A DNA stretch of 64,000 nt from assembly GCA_018697195.1 (NCBI GenBank), contig CM031864.1, positions 22,133,943-22,197,942 on the forward strand. Direction: 5' to 3'. This document shows positions 1 to 11,221 of this stretch, piece after piece (position 1 is the stretch's first letter; the number at the start of each line of letters is the position of its first letter). The notes beneath the pieces were generated by a model. It saw nothing but the letters and a program-made list of their open reading frames with translations. It searched no databases and was not told the DNA's origin. This DNA comes from Certhia americana (Eukaryota; Chordata; Aves; Passeriformes; Certhiidae). The translations under genes and the position numbers were made by a program.

Positions 1-5
1 AGACC
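1..5 (-). CDS. CLCC1: probable 5' edge of the next CLCC1 exon
   Basis: On the minus strand a pyrimidine-rich tract ending ttttccttcag (16-6) is followed by GGTCT at the window edge. In phase 0 this starts Gly-(Leu), plausible for the SFCYG-like residues that follow ALAIL in mammals. Only five bases are visible, so this is an inference. Confidence 0.5.
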
Positions 6-3000
6 CTGAAGGAAAAGCCCAGGTGAAGAGAGTGGCTCCAGCTCAAGCTTTCTGCAGTCTGACTGTTGGAGGAACTGCCAGGCTGGATGCTGTTCATTGT
101 TGGTGCAACATTAAAGATGTTTAAGGCTCTAATTCAACGCTTTTGTGTTGAACACCAACTACATGCATCACGATGTAATGACTCAAAGAAAAAATGGGAA
201 CTAAGGTGCAATAAACTGTCAGAGAGTCTAAGATTTTAAGCAGTTTAATGCTACTATATTCCACTTAGGGAGTGGGAAAGGAATACAGATTGAATACAAA
301 ACTTGGCTCTTTTTAATTCCTAGACCAACTGTAGTATGAAGTCTTTGTGAAGAAAAAGTTCCCTTGTAGAAGTAATTTTTTTGCACTAAGAAATCCGTTC
401 AGTTGTACAAATAAGAATTAAGTAATATAATAGATAATACTTAAATATAAATATATTTAATATTAAAAAAATAAAATTGAGCTTTGAAATGAAAGATGAC
501 TGTATACAAACCAGGACAGCCAGAGCCATCATAATGAGCACTGGAACCTGCAGAATTAATGGTATCTCCTTCATAAGTGCCTTGATGAATTCACCAATAC
601 CTTGTCCTACGTGCTTCAAAGGCTCAGTTACAAAGTTGGTGAAAGTTATTGCCAAGGCCTAGAAAAATAAACAGAAACCCAGTGTTGTCACACAAACAAC
701 AACCATGAACACTCCCTTTGGGCTTGGCACATACCTTTGTTGGTGGAACCAGCAAAATAGGATTTACAAGCAGAGTTTCATAATACTTCTGACAGGGATC
801 ATCCTGAAAAGTCCATGTACTTCTAAGCCATTCTGAAATCAAAGCAGAGATATATTTTTATTACTTCTTAAAAATACATTTTGTGACACAGCAGCAATAC
901 AGAAAGAAGCATTTCAGTTACAAATGGAAGAGAACTCTTCTAGATACAGTTCAAAACAGATTTATTTTTACACAGCTGAGATTGGCTTGGCAGTACAGCT
1001 TATCCAGTCAAGGGGATGCAGGAAGGGGAGGGAAGGCTGGAAAGAAAGAACAGAACCTGAAGTTTTCCCATGGATAATCAAGAAAGCTCCTTAGGTGAGA
1101 TCAGTCCCCAGGAGCCTCAGGGAAAGCTCTTATCTGTGGAAATAAGAACTTGCACACTGTGTTGACAGCTACTGACACAATGCCATTCTGTGTTACTGCT
1201 CATCTGCCAGCCTACAGGGAGGCTGAAATAGTCCACTTTGCTTGCTAGATTCAAGGGTCTGTTTTAGTTACAAGCAGGAAATCTTACTTCTTAAGGGAAC
1301 TTTTACATTATAAACAAGTGATTCATGACATCAGTGTTTCTGTAGTTTGGTTCTACTGCACTCAGAACATAAATCAATCACATGTATCAAAACCAGAACA
1401 GAGTCAAGAAATTACACAGGGAAGACCATAACAAGCACTCTTTAAGAGCTGCCACCCTTCATTTATGGACTATAGAACTGGATAGAAATAACAGCTAATA
1501 AAAAAATCAGTTTCTTCTGTAAAATAATACACCTCAATAAACAATTACAGATCCAATTCCTGAAATCCACTGTACTCAGAGGCCTGATACATAAAAAAAA
1601 TCCTTGTCCTGAACTCTGCCTGCCTGTCTTTAGTAAACAGCACTGAAGGATGCTGGGAATGGTGGCTGGGGACACACAGATAAGTTACAAGAAAAAGGAC
1701 TAACACCATGACACACCCCAAGTACAGTGTTGTGATCAGCTCTCCTCCCAAGGCCCAGAAAACAGAGTCCTATGGGATGCAAAAAGGGTAAAACCACATA
1801 ATCATGTATTGAAGAAAAATACTCATGAAGAAATCTGAGTATCCTGGGAGACTATGAATTGTTATTTTGTTATCTTAACTACTGCAAAGTCCCAAGACAA
1901 GCACTCACCAATGAGACTTCCCCGCCAGTCCAGCTTCTCTGCACACACGTTGTCAAAGTGCCCCATCTTGGCGATCTCTGCCTGGTGCTGAGCGAAGGCC
2001 AGCTGCAGGGACAGCAGGGAGGGCAGCACTGAGCTGCTGCAGCAGGAGTGCTGCTCCTCAGCTCTCTCTGCTTGCTCTCTGCATTGTCCCCTTGGAATGA
2101 CAATTCCCCGTGTAATAAGTACTTAGAAAAGTTTACTACTTAAACAATTTAATGGAGTTAAATTCTAAGAATTTCCTAGGAATGGACAAAACCCCTGAGA
2201 TAATGGCTACCTCCAAGTTATTCTCCAAAAGGAATCTGAATTGCCAAAGGGCCAGACTCCAATATTCAAAGATACAAGTTTGAGGCAAAAGTAAACTGAT
2301 GACATCTCTTCTTAAAATGTTTCTGGAACAGAGACACAGCTATCATGCAATTACTAGTTAAAACATCCTCTTTTATTTTCAAATAATTCCCATAAGAAAT
2401 ACCTGTATTTATTATATCTTTGCCTTACAGTTTGCAACTGATAATTGAAACAGAAAAAAATCAGCCAAATCATCCATTGCCAAACTGACATTCACTGCCT
2501 CAACCCAAGCCATCTGCATGGCATTCCATTCCCATGCCAGAGCCATCCCACTCTCCAGCACTCTGTGCAGTTCAGTCCTGAGTCACAAGATGTGAGGGCA
2601 GATTTTGTGGCTGGGCTTTGATCTGGTAGCTAAAATTCCTCCTCAATAAAACTGATCCTATTGTGCCATCAGCCACTTAATCACTTTAACAACTTTAACT
2701 CCCTCATAACTCTAAAAGTTCTAAGCTGAAAAGTCATTAAGATTACAGAACTTACCTTATATAAGTAAAGCCAATTCCATGCAAAACTGATGAAAAAACT
2801 TATTAGTAAAACACGTTTTAGTTGAACAAACCAAAGAATACGTGTCCAGAGTTCAGTAGCTATTACGATTACAATGCACACTAAGCACAAGAGTAGCTGA
2901 AAAAGAAAAGAGGAAAAAATTATAACCCACATTTGGAACTTACCAAGCTTACTAACAATGCACATGAAGAAACTTCCAACTTTTGTTTTCACTAATGTCA

Positions 3001-6000
3001 TTTACACAGAATAGCTGAGAAGTTTTTCCTTGCTTCCACAGCCTATCTGAGCAGCACAAGGCAGAACAGTTTTATGGCAGTACTAACATTCATCCCTGTC
3101 ACAGCCTTACACTGCAGTTGCTCATTTGTCTCTTGCAATATTTAGTTATTTCTTTCTTAGGATGTTTGTTATGTTAGCAACCAAACTTCTAAATTTTCAA
3201 ATTTGTGTCAGTCAGTGCTTGAGCAGTTTGTGCCTGCTATGAACCACAGAACACCAGCTGCCAACTGCTGCACTTCGGTAAAAAGAGACAAAGTTACAGT
3301 TTGGGCATCAGCAGCAATACTTCAGGAGAAGCACTTCAGGGATTCTTTCCACCTGAGGATCCCTATCAGAGGTTACTGACAGCCTGCTTTTGTCATCTGG
3401 CTTCCAGGGACCCCTCGTATCTAGACAGGCTACTTGCAAGATTATGTCAGTATAAAACACTGGCATATTCTGAACTGTAAAGATTTATTCAGAAAGCTTC
3501 AATTTATTAGAGATCCTCAGCTTAGCACTTTAGAATTCCCAGTCCTGCTCTCTTCTCCAACACTATACAATTTTTTCCAAAAACTTTGCAAAAGCTTCTG
3601 ACCTATAGGAGGTCAAATTCAAATATATACTTGTCTCAGTATCTATTCCAACTCTTGGAGAAACCAACAACTACATGAACAAGAGACAAATCTGGAAGAT
3701 CAATAATACATCAGGTGTCAGTTCAGGGCAAACTAGAAAGTGCTAGAGCATGATGAGTCTGGCAGCACAGATATAAAAGACAAGAATAAAAAAAGCACAC
3801 CAGAAAAAAGACCCAAACTAAAGCTACAATGAGAACAGATAACCACAGGAATAAAAAACCTGAATTCCTTCTTGAAGCAAATACATCCTTCAGCAACCAC
3901 AAAAAAAAGTAACTCACTGAAAGTATGATGGAAAAAATTGCTTGATCTGTGGAGTTAATATAATTAATATTAATTGACTAGCATACAGAAACTGAAGAAA
4001 ACAGCAATTAAACCCAATAATCAACCTTTATTCTCTCACCAAAAACAAATTGTATAGATCAATTCCAAAGGCATCTTCAAATCTCCACCGCCAAGCCTGA
4101 TCATCGTGGTGTTTAAAATTGACCAAAATATCACTCAGGGCCTCATCCAGGGCACCTGGCTGCCAGGCTTCCTCATTGACAAACCTGAGGATCTCCAAAT
4201 ATGTCTGTCTTGTAAGAATGATCTCAGCATCGTAATGGACATGGCCCACATTTTCCTCAGGCTGAATTCAAAGCAAAGCAAAACAATGGTTAAAATCTGC
4301 TTATTTGGAAATAGAAATGCATCCATAGGTCAAAGCATGATCATATTCATTCAGTACCAGCACCCTTCTGAAGCAGACTGCAGGATGGGGACACACTAAG
4401 ATTCTCCCTGAGCTGACCAATGCCCAGCCCATCCTCCAGCAGTGATCAGCCCCTCCCAGCCAACTCCCCCAGTTCATCCTGAGCACAGCAGCCTTGCTTT
4501 GCAATGTCCCTGTCCCAGCTCAGCTCAGCTGTCCTGCCCATGCTCCCTCACAGCTCCTCCTGCACCTCCTCACTGGCACGGGGCATGGAGGAGTCCTTCA
4601 CTTAGAGAAAGCAGCACTGAGCAACAACTGAAACACCAGTGTGTTATCAACAGTGCTCTGACACTGAATCCAAAACACAGCACTGCACCAGCCACCAGGA
4701 AGAAAATTCACTCTATTCCAGCTGAAACCACTGCATGAAGGAAGTAATAAGGTGATTCTTATATGGAAACTTTAATAAGCTACTATTGCTTGATGGTTAG
4801 AATCCCAGAATGGTTTGGGTTGGAAGGGACCTTAAAGATAATCTAGTTCCAACCCTCATGGTCAAGGGACACCTCCCAATAGACCACATTGCTCAAAGCT
4901 CCACACAGCCTGGCCTCGAATGCTTCCAGGGATGGGGCATCCACAACTCCTCTGGACAACTTCTTCCAGTGCCTCACAATCCTCAGAGCAAAGAATTTCT
5001 TCCCAATATCTAATCTAAACTTCCTCTCTTTCAGTTTAAAACCATTTCCCCTTGTCCTAGCACTGCATACCCCTATAAAAGGTCCCTCTTACAGGCCCCC
5101 CTTTAGGTATTTAAAGGTGCTCTAAGGTCTCTCCAGGGCCTTCTCCTCTCCAGGCTGAACAGCCTCAGCTCTCTCAGCCTGTTTTTCTAGGAGAGATGTT
5201 CCAGCCCTCTGATGAACTCTGTGGCCTCCTCTGGACTTGCTTCCACAGGTCCATGTTCTTCTCTCCACTGGGGACCCCAGAGCTGGATGCAGCTCTGCAG
5301 GTTGGGTCTCACCAGAGCAGTGGGGCAGAGTCCCCTCCCTGCCCTGCTGCCCACACTGCTTTGGATGCAGCCCAGCATCCTGTGGCTTTCTGCTCACATT
5401 GCCAGCTTCACCAGCACTCCCAAGTCTTTCTCCTAAGGGCCAGTCCCAATCCATTCCCCACCCAAGCCTATTCTTGTTCCTGGCATTGCCCCAACACATG
5501 TACAGGACCTTGCACTTGGTCTCTCTGAACTTCATGAGTTTTGCACGGACTCACCTCTCAAGCCTGTCAGGGTTCCTCTGGATGGCATTCCTTCCTGAGG
5601 GGTTTAATTCTATCTGGGCTTTAGCTTTCCTAACCTGATCCCTGTCCCTGCTTGGACAATCTCTCTGTACCCTTCCCAGGTTATCTGTCCTTGCTTCCAC
5701 CCTCTACAAGTTAACATGGTAGAGCTACAAAGTCTACAACAAACAACCCAAATCTGGCTCCTTCCAGCCATTAACATGTCCAGAACAAGGTATTCCTATA
5801 GCTGCGTTCCAGCAACTGATGTTTAGATACACTGAATTCACAAATCCTTCCTTTGGATGCTTTACAGATCAAATTATAACTGTGTCTCCTCAGCAGTAAT
5901 GGATGCATACTTCTATTATTTTTCCCTTTGCCATTCAGTTCCCTTCATTTCATTAAAAGTACACCAGCATAATTACTCAGTGCCTGTTAACTGTGAAAAC

Positions 6001-8966
6001 TACATAAAACAGTACTATGAATTCATTTTAACTAAGTATTTTTTAAAATGATTATTCAAATACTTACAAGGCCAAGTTTCCCAGCTTCATTTAAAATCTT
6101 ATTTAAGTATCGCTTAAATATATAAAAGCTACGGCTCTCATGTGATTTGGCATTCTTCTTCTCACACTCTGCAATCTGCAATCGTGCAAAAGACACTTTT
6201 ATTCACTTTGCTCAAACCAGCTTCTTCATAGGAGAGAAAAAACCCCAAATATACCAACATATTAAACTCAGGATTAACAGGGGCACATTTCTTTAGTTTA
6301 GCAATGATGCCATGGTTAATATGCCAGATAAAAAGCATACATTTTGAAGAATATGAAGATACTACTTTCCATACAACTGGCCAGTACTGGGGATTTCACA
6401 TCTGCTAGTAATATTCAAATCCTGACCTCAGTAAGGCTAGAAACAAATGTAAACATCTGGATCTCCTCACATTTTAAGTTTGCATCAGGAAAAAAAAAAA
6501 AAAAAAAGAGGGAACTGCCAAAAATTCTAAGTAATTAAAACAACATAAAAATGACACACATGCCATTGGTATCCAAATGGCTGAGGGCAGTGAGGGCCCA
6601 GTAGCCACACAAGCATCCCCACATCCTGGGAGGGGGTCTGACAGCAGCACCTGAGAGCTGCAGCTCTGTGCCCTGTGCCCACAACACACCCCTTAAAATC
6701 AAACAGGACTGAACAGCTTGAGAACAGCATGGGTAACACCAGCACCACACCTTTAAACTGTTGGCACTGGACAGAAGCACCTAGCTCCTATTGATTTTGT
6801 TACACTATTGAACACATCAGGAAACAGACCTTTGTAGGCAGAACAACTTGAAAATTAATTCAAACCACTTCCAGTCTCTCCTCTGCCTAGGGGTTCCCCC
6901 TCCATAAAGCATAAATTATGCCAGCAATGCACCTGCTTGATACTATCCAGAAAAGCATCATCAGAAAGCACAAACTATAAAACAATGGAAAATATTCTGA
7001 AGAACAAACCTTGTGTTGCAAGGAATCTATTACCCTGGGACAATGTGAGACTTCAGTACTGACTGTATCCACAGCCTTTTCCTCGGAGTCATGATAGTTT
7101 GGCTAAAATTACAGAAGAAAAACATATTTTTAGAAGCCAAGAATTTGACCAACATGCCCTGTTACACTTCTACAGCCACATCACTTTAGAAGGAGCAAAG
7201 AAGCTAAAAACTGAGTACAGATCTTTGTTGCTAATGCTCTCCCAATGACACTCCAGCTATCTCTCCACTGTTATTTTTAAGCTCCAGCTGGACAATTGCT
7301 TTGAGTTTATCTAAATGCATGCTGCCTTCAAAAGGTGAGGTCCTGCCTGTCCTCCCCCACTTGCCCTTTCCCCTCCTTCGAGTGCATCAGATTAGATAAT
7401 GGCACTGGCTAAAAACTGACTCAGCAGGCAAAGGGGCAGTTTTCAGCCAGGCAAATTCCCAGTCCAGCTGGCCACACCACCAGCCAGACTGCACGTAAAC
7501 ACAAAGCCCATTTTGGGCTGCCTGCCTTGCTCTGCTCCAGAGCACTCCTATGTTTTCTGCTCATTACTCACACCCAGTCTGAGCAGTGCTGCTTCTACAC
7601 AACCAGGTGTGCACACTGAGGGAAGTCTCCAAGAGGAAGCACAACAGCACCATGAATCAGTGAACTCATGATGAAACAAAGTTTGGTTTTGAGGGCTTGA
7701 GTGGCCCACACAGCCTGACCACCTAAAAACCTCTCTGCAGAGCAGAAAAGAAATCCTGAGAAGATGAACTAACACAAAGTAGCAATTTTTTCTCATTTGA
7801 GATGTAGTTCTATTATTGTGGGAGACAACAATAAAGCTACTACTTTTTTTGTCAAAGCTGAAGCAGTTGGGCTCCAGGCTTAAAGACTGCTCAAGACTCA
7901 AAGCTTGCTGCTGGATTCTAAGGATGCTAATGACAATCAGGTGGACTTGGAGAAGTTGGAGGTTGATCAATAATGCACTCTGCATTTTTTAAGCTACAGA
8001 AAATGATGTTCTGTGGTGTTTAAAAAGTATTGCTCAAGACCGTAAAATCAAACTTGAAAGCTGAATAATGGCAAAAATCAAAGGTGCCCTTACAACCACC
8101 TGCAGTTTACAGTGCCATGTGTGCACACATGCACAAAATAGCCAACATGCATCTCATGGTACTTAGAGCCCGCTCCTCATACAAGACAGAGATAATTCAT
8201 CTCGTTAGAACTGATTTTTTTCCTACTTTTCCTACTTTCCTATTCTCTTCAGTGTTAATGAATCATTAAAAGTACAGCACTCAATCTCTATTCTGGTCTT
8301 CTTTCTGAAAACTGAAGCCCAGCATTACAAAACACCACATTCACAACAGTCCCACACAAGAAATGGGAAACTGGTTCCTATTGCTGGGAAACTGGTTAAT
8401 TAAAATAAAATACAATCATTAACTTTAACTCCCCCAACTTTTATCAGTTAGGAACCTGATTTTCAAGATATTTAACATCATACTGGAGAAAAAAGCAAGT
8501 GTTGCTTAACCCAGTACTTCTCAGAGCAGTAACCTGTGGTACCACAACCTGCATAAATCAAGCACCACCTGTGAAAATACAAAAATCCTGCTTGATATGA
8601 CTTGATCTGAGTGCAGCAGAAGCTCACCAGGGAAAGGACCTGAACTAATTTCACTATTTTTTCCCTTGCAATTTTAACCATGGACACAAAGACTTTGCTG
8701 TCTATGGATTCAGATACAACACAATGAGCCTTAAAAACACCGTGCTGCTAGAATTATCTACTGCCACCATCTAAAAGCAATCTTCCAACAGCATTTAGCT
8801 TTTTGGGAGAGACACACACCCTTTCTTTTTCTACCTTATAAGGTCTTCTCATTGTTCCTGATGCTGCATCATAATTGAGCATATCCGTGGGGTCAATCCA
8901 TTCATCTTCTTGAACTTTACAGCTCCCTATCAGCATAATTGCACAGAATACCAAAGGAAACAGCAT
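1..8966 (-). CDS. CLCC1: CLCC1, chloride channel CLIC-like 1 (3'-truncated by window edge)
   Basis: Encodes an ER multi-pass membrane protein described as an ER anion channel and membrane-homeostasis factor. Coding exons in transcript order are 8966-8835, 7102-7010, 6175-6068, 4261-4040, 2896-2756, 2002-1909, 832-735 and 658-512, with a likely next exon starting at base 5; all phases join and give 345 codons. Visible features are an N-terminal signal peptide (residues 1 to about 18), the [18 protein letters not shown] block, and a luminal domain ending near [11 protein letters not shown] hydrophobic pair follows at about 186-228, then the DDPCQKYYE and VPPTK segment, and a last hydrophobic helix at about 327-345. 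Asp25 and the Lys at 296 align by my count with human D25 (reported Ca-sensing) and K298 (reported PIP2-binding). Human CLCC1 is about 550 aa, so the cytosolic tail is missing here. In human CLCC1 also lies beside WDR47 on the same strand. The name is secure. Confidence 0.97.
512..658 (-). CDS. CLCC1: CLCC1 coding exon 8
   Basis: This exon has 49 codons in phase 0. It reads [18 protein letters not shown], then [12 protein letters not shown] and a hydrophobic helix ending MALAVL. The acceptor is tttttctag and the donor GTTTGT. Reading past the donor gives AT-rich intron, not family sequence. Confidence 0.95.
735..832 (-). CDS. CLCC1: CLCC1 coding exon 7
   Basis: This 98-base exon encodes [19 protein letters not shown], then [13 protein letters not shown]. 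The final AAG codon is residue 296, corresponding to human K298, which is reported to contact PIP2. Only 76 bases of intron separate it from exon 8. Confidence 0.96.
843..1908 (-). other. CLCC1 intron, no extra features seen
   Basis: This 1.07 kb stretch holds no exon, RNA gene or repeat that I recognise. Short open frames here lack splice sites or resemblance to CLCC1. Confidence 0.6.
1909..2002 (-). CDS. CLCC1: CLCC1 coding exon 6
   Basis: This 94-base exon (31 codons plus 1) reads [18 protein letters not shown], then [13 protein letters not shown]. The acceptor is ccctgcag and the donor GTGAGT. It is GC-rich compared with the surrounding intron. The leftover G joins AA of the next exon to make Glu in EWLRSTW. 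Confidence 0.95.
2756..2896 (-). CDS. CLCC1: CLCC1 coding exon 5 (transmembrane pair)
   Basis: This exon has 47 codons, residues 186-232. It carries two hydrophobic stretches: [18 protein letters not shown], and [18 protein letters not shown] after a short basic loop (QLKR). They match the first membrane hairpin of CLCC1. The donor is GTAAG. Confidence 0.95.
4040..4261 (-). CDS. CLCC1: CLCC1 coding exon 4 (luminal domain)
   Basis: This exon has 74 codons in phase 0, with a gaattcag acceptor and a GTGAGAG donor. It encodes [11 protein letters not shown], then [16 protein letters not shown] and [12 protein letters not shown], the most conserved luminal block of the family. An LTR fragment begins less than 200 bases upstream of its acceptor. 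Confidence 0.95.
4405..4738 (-). mobile_element. ERV LTR fragment (copy A)
   Basis: Read on the minus strand, it starts with TG near 4738 and resembles the avian ERV LTR family with the features 'cttcctggtggctggtgcag' and 'ggggagttggctgggagg', continuing to a 'gctgggcattggtcagc' stretch. The 3' half of the LTR is missing. Bases 4433-4721 match copy B (59570-59858) without gaps and with one difference that I can see (an A/G at the codon after QQ). It lies inside a CLCC1 intron in the sense orientation. Family naming needs a RepeatMasker run. Confidence 0.75.
4797..5700 (-). mobile_element. CR1 LINE fragment, sense on minus strand
   Basis: The plus strand begins with the classic reverse complement of the CR1 3' end (agaatggtttgggttggaag, gacc, tctagttccaaccc) and continues through the 'ccaggctgaacagcc' and 'gccctctgatgaactctg' blocks for about 900 bases. 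It lacks most of ORF2 and carries frame breaks, so it is a dead 5'-truncated copy. It lies in a CLCC1 intron. Confidence 0.9.
6068..6175 (-). CDS. CLCC1: CLCC1 coding exon 3
   Basis: This exon has 36 codons in phase 0. It reads [15 protein letters not shown], then [17 protein letters not shown], matching the mammalian FRRYLNKILIEAGKLGL segment. The donor is GTAAGT. The acceptor lies in a repeated ttgcag, and I chose the upstream AG because it keeps the frame and the Ile. Confidence 0.93.
6490..6507 (+). repeat. A18 homopolymer in CLCC1 intron
   Basis: Eighteen consecutive A in the plus strand, between CLCC1 exons 3 and 2. No retrotransposed gene body is recognisable next to it. Confidence 0.9.
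7010..7102 (-). CDS. CLCC1: CLCC1 coding exon 2
   Basis: This exon has 31 codons in phase 0, with a ttttag acceptor and a GTTTGT donor. It encodes [12 protein letters not shown] through VIDSLQHK, aligning with the less conserved luminal segment that ends in LDSLTYK in mammals. Confidence 0.9.
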
Positions 8967-8976
8967 CCTGTATCAC
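8835..8976 (-). CDS. CLCC1: CLCC1 first coding exon (start codon at 8966)
   Basis: The ATG occupies 8966-8964 and opens a hydrophobic leader, [16 protein letters not shown], followed by the family-defining [14 protein letters not shown]. The exon ends after codon 44 at a GTAG donor (8834-8831). A likely acceptor (ttatattcag) puts about ten 5'UTR bases in front of the ATG; a second possible AG abuts the ATG. Confidence 0.95.
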
Positions 8977-10340
8977 TGAATATAACAAGAAATTCAGGTG
9001 TTTAGGTCAGGGTGTAACATGCTGTAGGAAAAAAATGAAACACTCTTACATGAAAAGAACTAAAAGTGGAGCTTTTAAAAAGCTCAGTTCTCCATTAAGC
9101 CGGTTTAAATACACTTCCATATTTTTTCCCAAGGAAAATGCTGGCAATAACATGCACAATTAAACTGTATTGCATGAGTGGATCAATACCCCGATTTTGT
9201 TATCAGCAGGTGTAGCACAGAGTTCAACATTGCTAAATATGGTAAAACAGTGCAGAACTCCAGCATGCTTCATCACGAGGGCCCTGTGTTGACAGTAAAG
9301 CCAATTTTTCTGTCACATTAAGGATATTTGACAGGAAAACTCCCCTTGCATTTCAGCCGTTCCTCAGATACCAGAGGGGCTGGGGGTGGCTGTGCTTTGG
9401 TTCTGAGGGATGGCCAATTCAGCACTAAAAAGGGAAGCACAGAGCCAGCACAGCACTGTGAGTCTGGTCACATTCAGGAAGAACTACCACAATCACAGAT
9501 TGACAAACAGCATGACAGACACACTCTGAGTGACCAGTGAGTCTGGTCATGTCCAACAAACTCTACTGTCCAGAACACAGTCTGGAAACGTTCAACAACC
9601 CTCAGGTGCAAAACACTAATTTGCTGAGCGACAGAAACGCTGGATTGTGATAAACACACTGTCTGCAGGAGCACATGGACACAAACAAACAAACAAACAA
9701 AAAACTGACAAAAAACACGTTACAGTGAAAGACGACTAAAAGCACAATGACAAAGAGAGGCTGGCTCTGAATTCCCTGAGGGAGCACTCGGTATTCCAGC
9801 CTTCCCCAAGAGGCATTCATTCCTCTGGGGCAGGAGAGAGGCACAGCCCGCCGGCAGCCCCAGCATACAAAGGTGAAGTCTGTCTCCTCTGACCTCCGCC
9901 CTTCTTCACCTACGCTTATAATGGCTTTGTGAGGGAGGGTAAAAGGCAGAGTTTCAGTTGATGACATTCTATATTTCGGTGGAGTTTGAGTGACTTCAGC
10001 AAGCATGTACACGTCTTAACTTCACCAGCAACGATGGGGTGTGGAAAGTAACACGTATTTTCGAGTTAACGGAGTAACGTTAAGGTTTTGGTCACCTTCT
10101 GGGTCACTCCTTTGGCTTAGTTCCTCTTGACCGCATTGTTTTAAGAACAGCATGACCACAGCACCTCCTGCCGCTCCGCCATCCTTTGTTCCCTCTCTGA
10201 GGGACACACGGCGCTCCCTCACAGATCCTAAGGGCGCAGGCAGCTTGGCCCTGCAGAGCTACTGCCAGCATCCCTCCTTGCTGACCTTTGGTTTTCAGTA
10301 TTTTTTCTCAGGGGGGCCAAGCAGGACGGTCACGCAGAAC
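8977..10340 (-). other. CLCC1 first intron
   Basis: This is the region between the promoter exon and the first coding exon. It holds a short (ACAA)n tract near 9681-9700 and nothing else that I recognise. Short frames in it do not resemble known proteins. Confidence 0.6.
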
Positions 10341-10850
10341 TCACCTTGGCCAGCCTTGCAGGGACATTGAGCCCAGCCTGGCGCCAGGGCCTGATCTCCT
10401 CGGTGCGGCCCCGCCAGGCCCCGCTCCGGCCCAGGCCGGCGCTGCCGCAGCCCTCGGGGCCATGGAGAAGCGGCTCGGCCCGCCTCTGCCCCGCTTCGCC
10501 TCCTCCACCTGACACCGCGCTCCGCCGGCACTGGGCGCCCTCAGCCCCTCCCCGCTCCTCCGGCCGCGGCACCGCGCAGGCCCTGCCCGGCAGCGCCCGC
10601 CCCGCCCGCCGTACCTGAGGGGCCGCGGCGTTCCCGTCGCTCACCCGGTGTGTTTGTTTACCCGGTGCGGGGCCGCCCCCGCAGCCGCTCCGCCCGGCGC
10701 CTCCGCTGCCCGGCCCGGGGGGCCCTGTCTGCCCGGCCCCGGGGCTCCGTGTGGCGCTGCGGCCCCGCCCCGGCTGCGGGCGGTGCTCCCCGCCAAAGGC
10801 GGGCACCGCGGGCGGGGTAAAACGGGCCGAGTCAAACCAGAGCCGCCCTA
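10340..10850 (-). promoter_or_regulatory. CLCC1: CLCC1 CpG-island promoter and 5'UTR exon
   Basis: A CpG-dense block rises sharply from AT-rich flanks, as expected for a housekeeping promoter. Two good minus-strand donors lie in it: CAG|GTAC with the exon end at 10615, and AAG|GTGAG with the exon end at 10345. The non-coding first exon therefore probably starts near 10700-10850 and uses one or both. No TATA box is evident. The long open frames here on both strands are GC-driven and not counted as genes. Confidence 0.75.
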
Positions 10851-10859
10851 AAAGACACA

Positions 10860-11220
10860 ACTCGGGATAACGTTAATGGCGGGAAGTCACTACTGTTAGA
10901 GATAGACTGCTTTAAAATAGATTGCCGTCTTTGACCACAGACAGACAACCAGAGAAACGCTATTTTCCTCCAAACTAGCTTCGTATATGCATCATACATA
11001 CACATTATTGTATATGCATCTAATAAAAAAAAAAAAAAAGATTTTCAGCTCTACTCCACTGTATTATTACTTACTGTACTGCAAATTCGATACTTGGAAG
11101 CAGTATCAAAGCTCTTAAGTATTTGATAGTGCTGGCATACCTAAATCATAGGTTGAACTGTTGTATCGTAGCTGGACTGAGGAATTATAAACCAAGAATT
11201 GAAAATAACAGATGAAACAG
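10860..11220. other. CLCC1-WDR47 intergenic spacer
   Basis: About 360 AT-rich bases separate the CLCC1 promoter from the WDR47 3' end. It contains an A-rich run at 11025-11039 and a short repeated 'tatgcatc' motif. No gene is seen. Confidence 0.7.
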
Positions 11221-11221
11221 G

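Noticed and set aside
4442..4738. Proline-rich 98-codon frame, repeated almost identically at 59550-59864
   Set aside because: Both frames are chance readings through the two LTR fragments; their identity comes from the repeat, not from a conserved protein.
5122..5638. Frames of 110-137 codons on both strands
   Set aside because: They are remnants of the CR1 fragment at 4797-5700 and carry no intact reverse-transcriptase or other domain.
7548..7985. 145-codon minus frame in a CLCC1 intron
   Set aside because: Not similar to CLCC1, not bordered by splice sites that keep phase, and low-complexity composition.
10330..10860. 176-codon minus frame and overlapping plus frames
   Set aside because: Stop-poor reading of the CLCC1 CpG island; no conserved motif, and it conflicts with the inferred 5'UTR.
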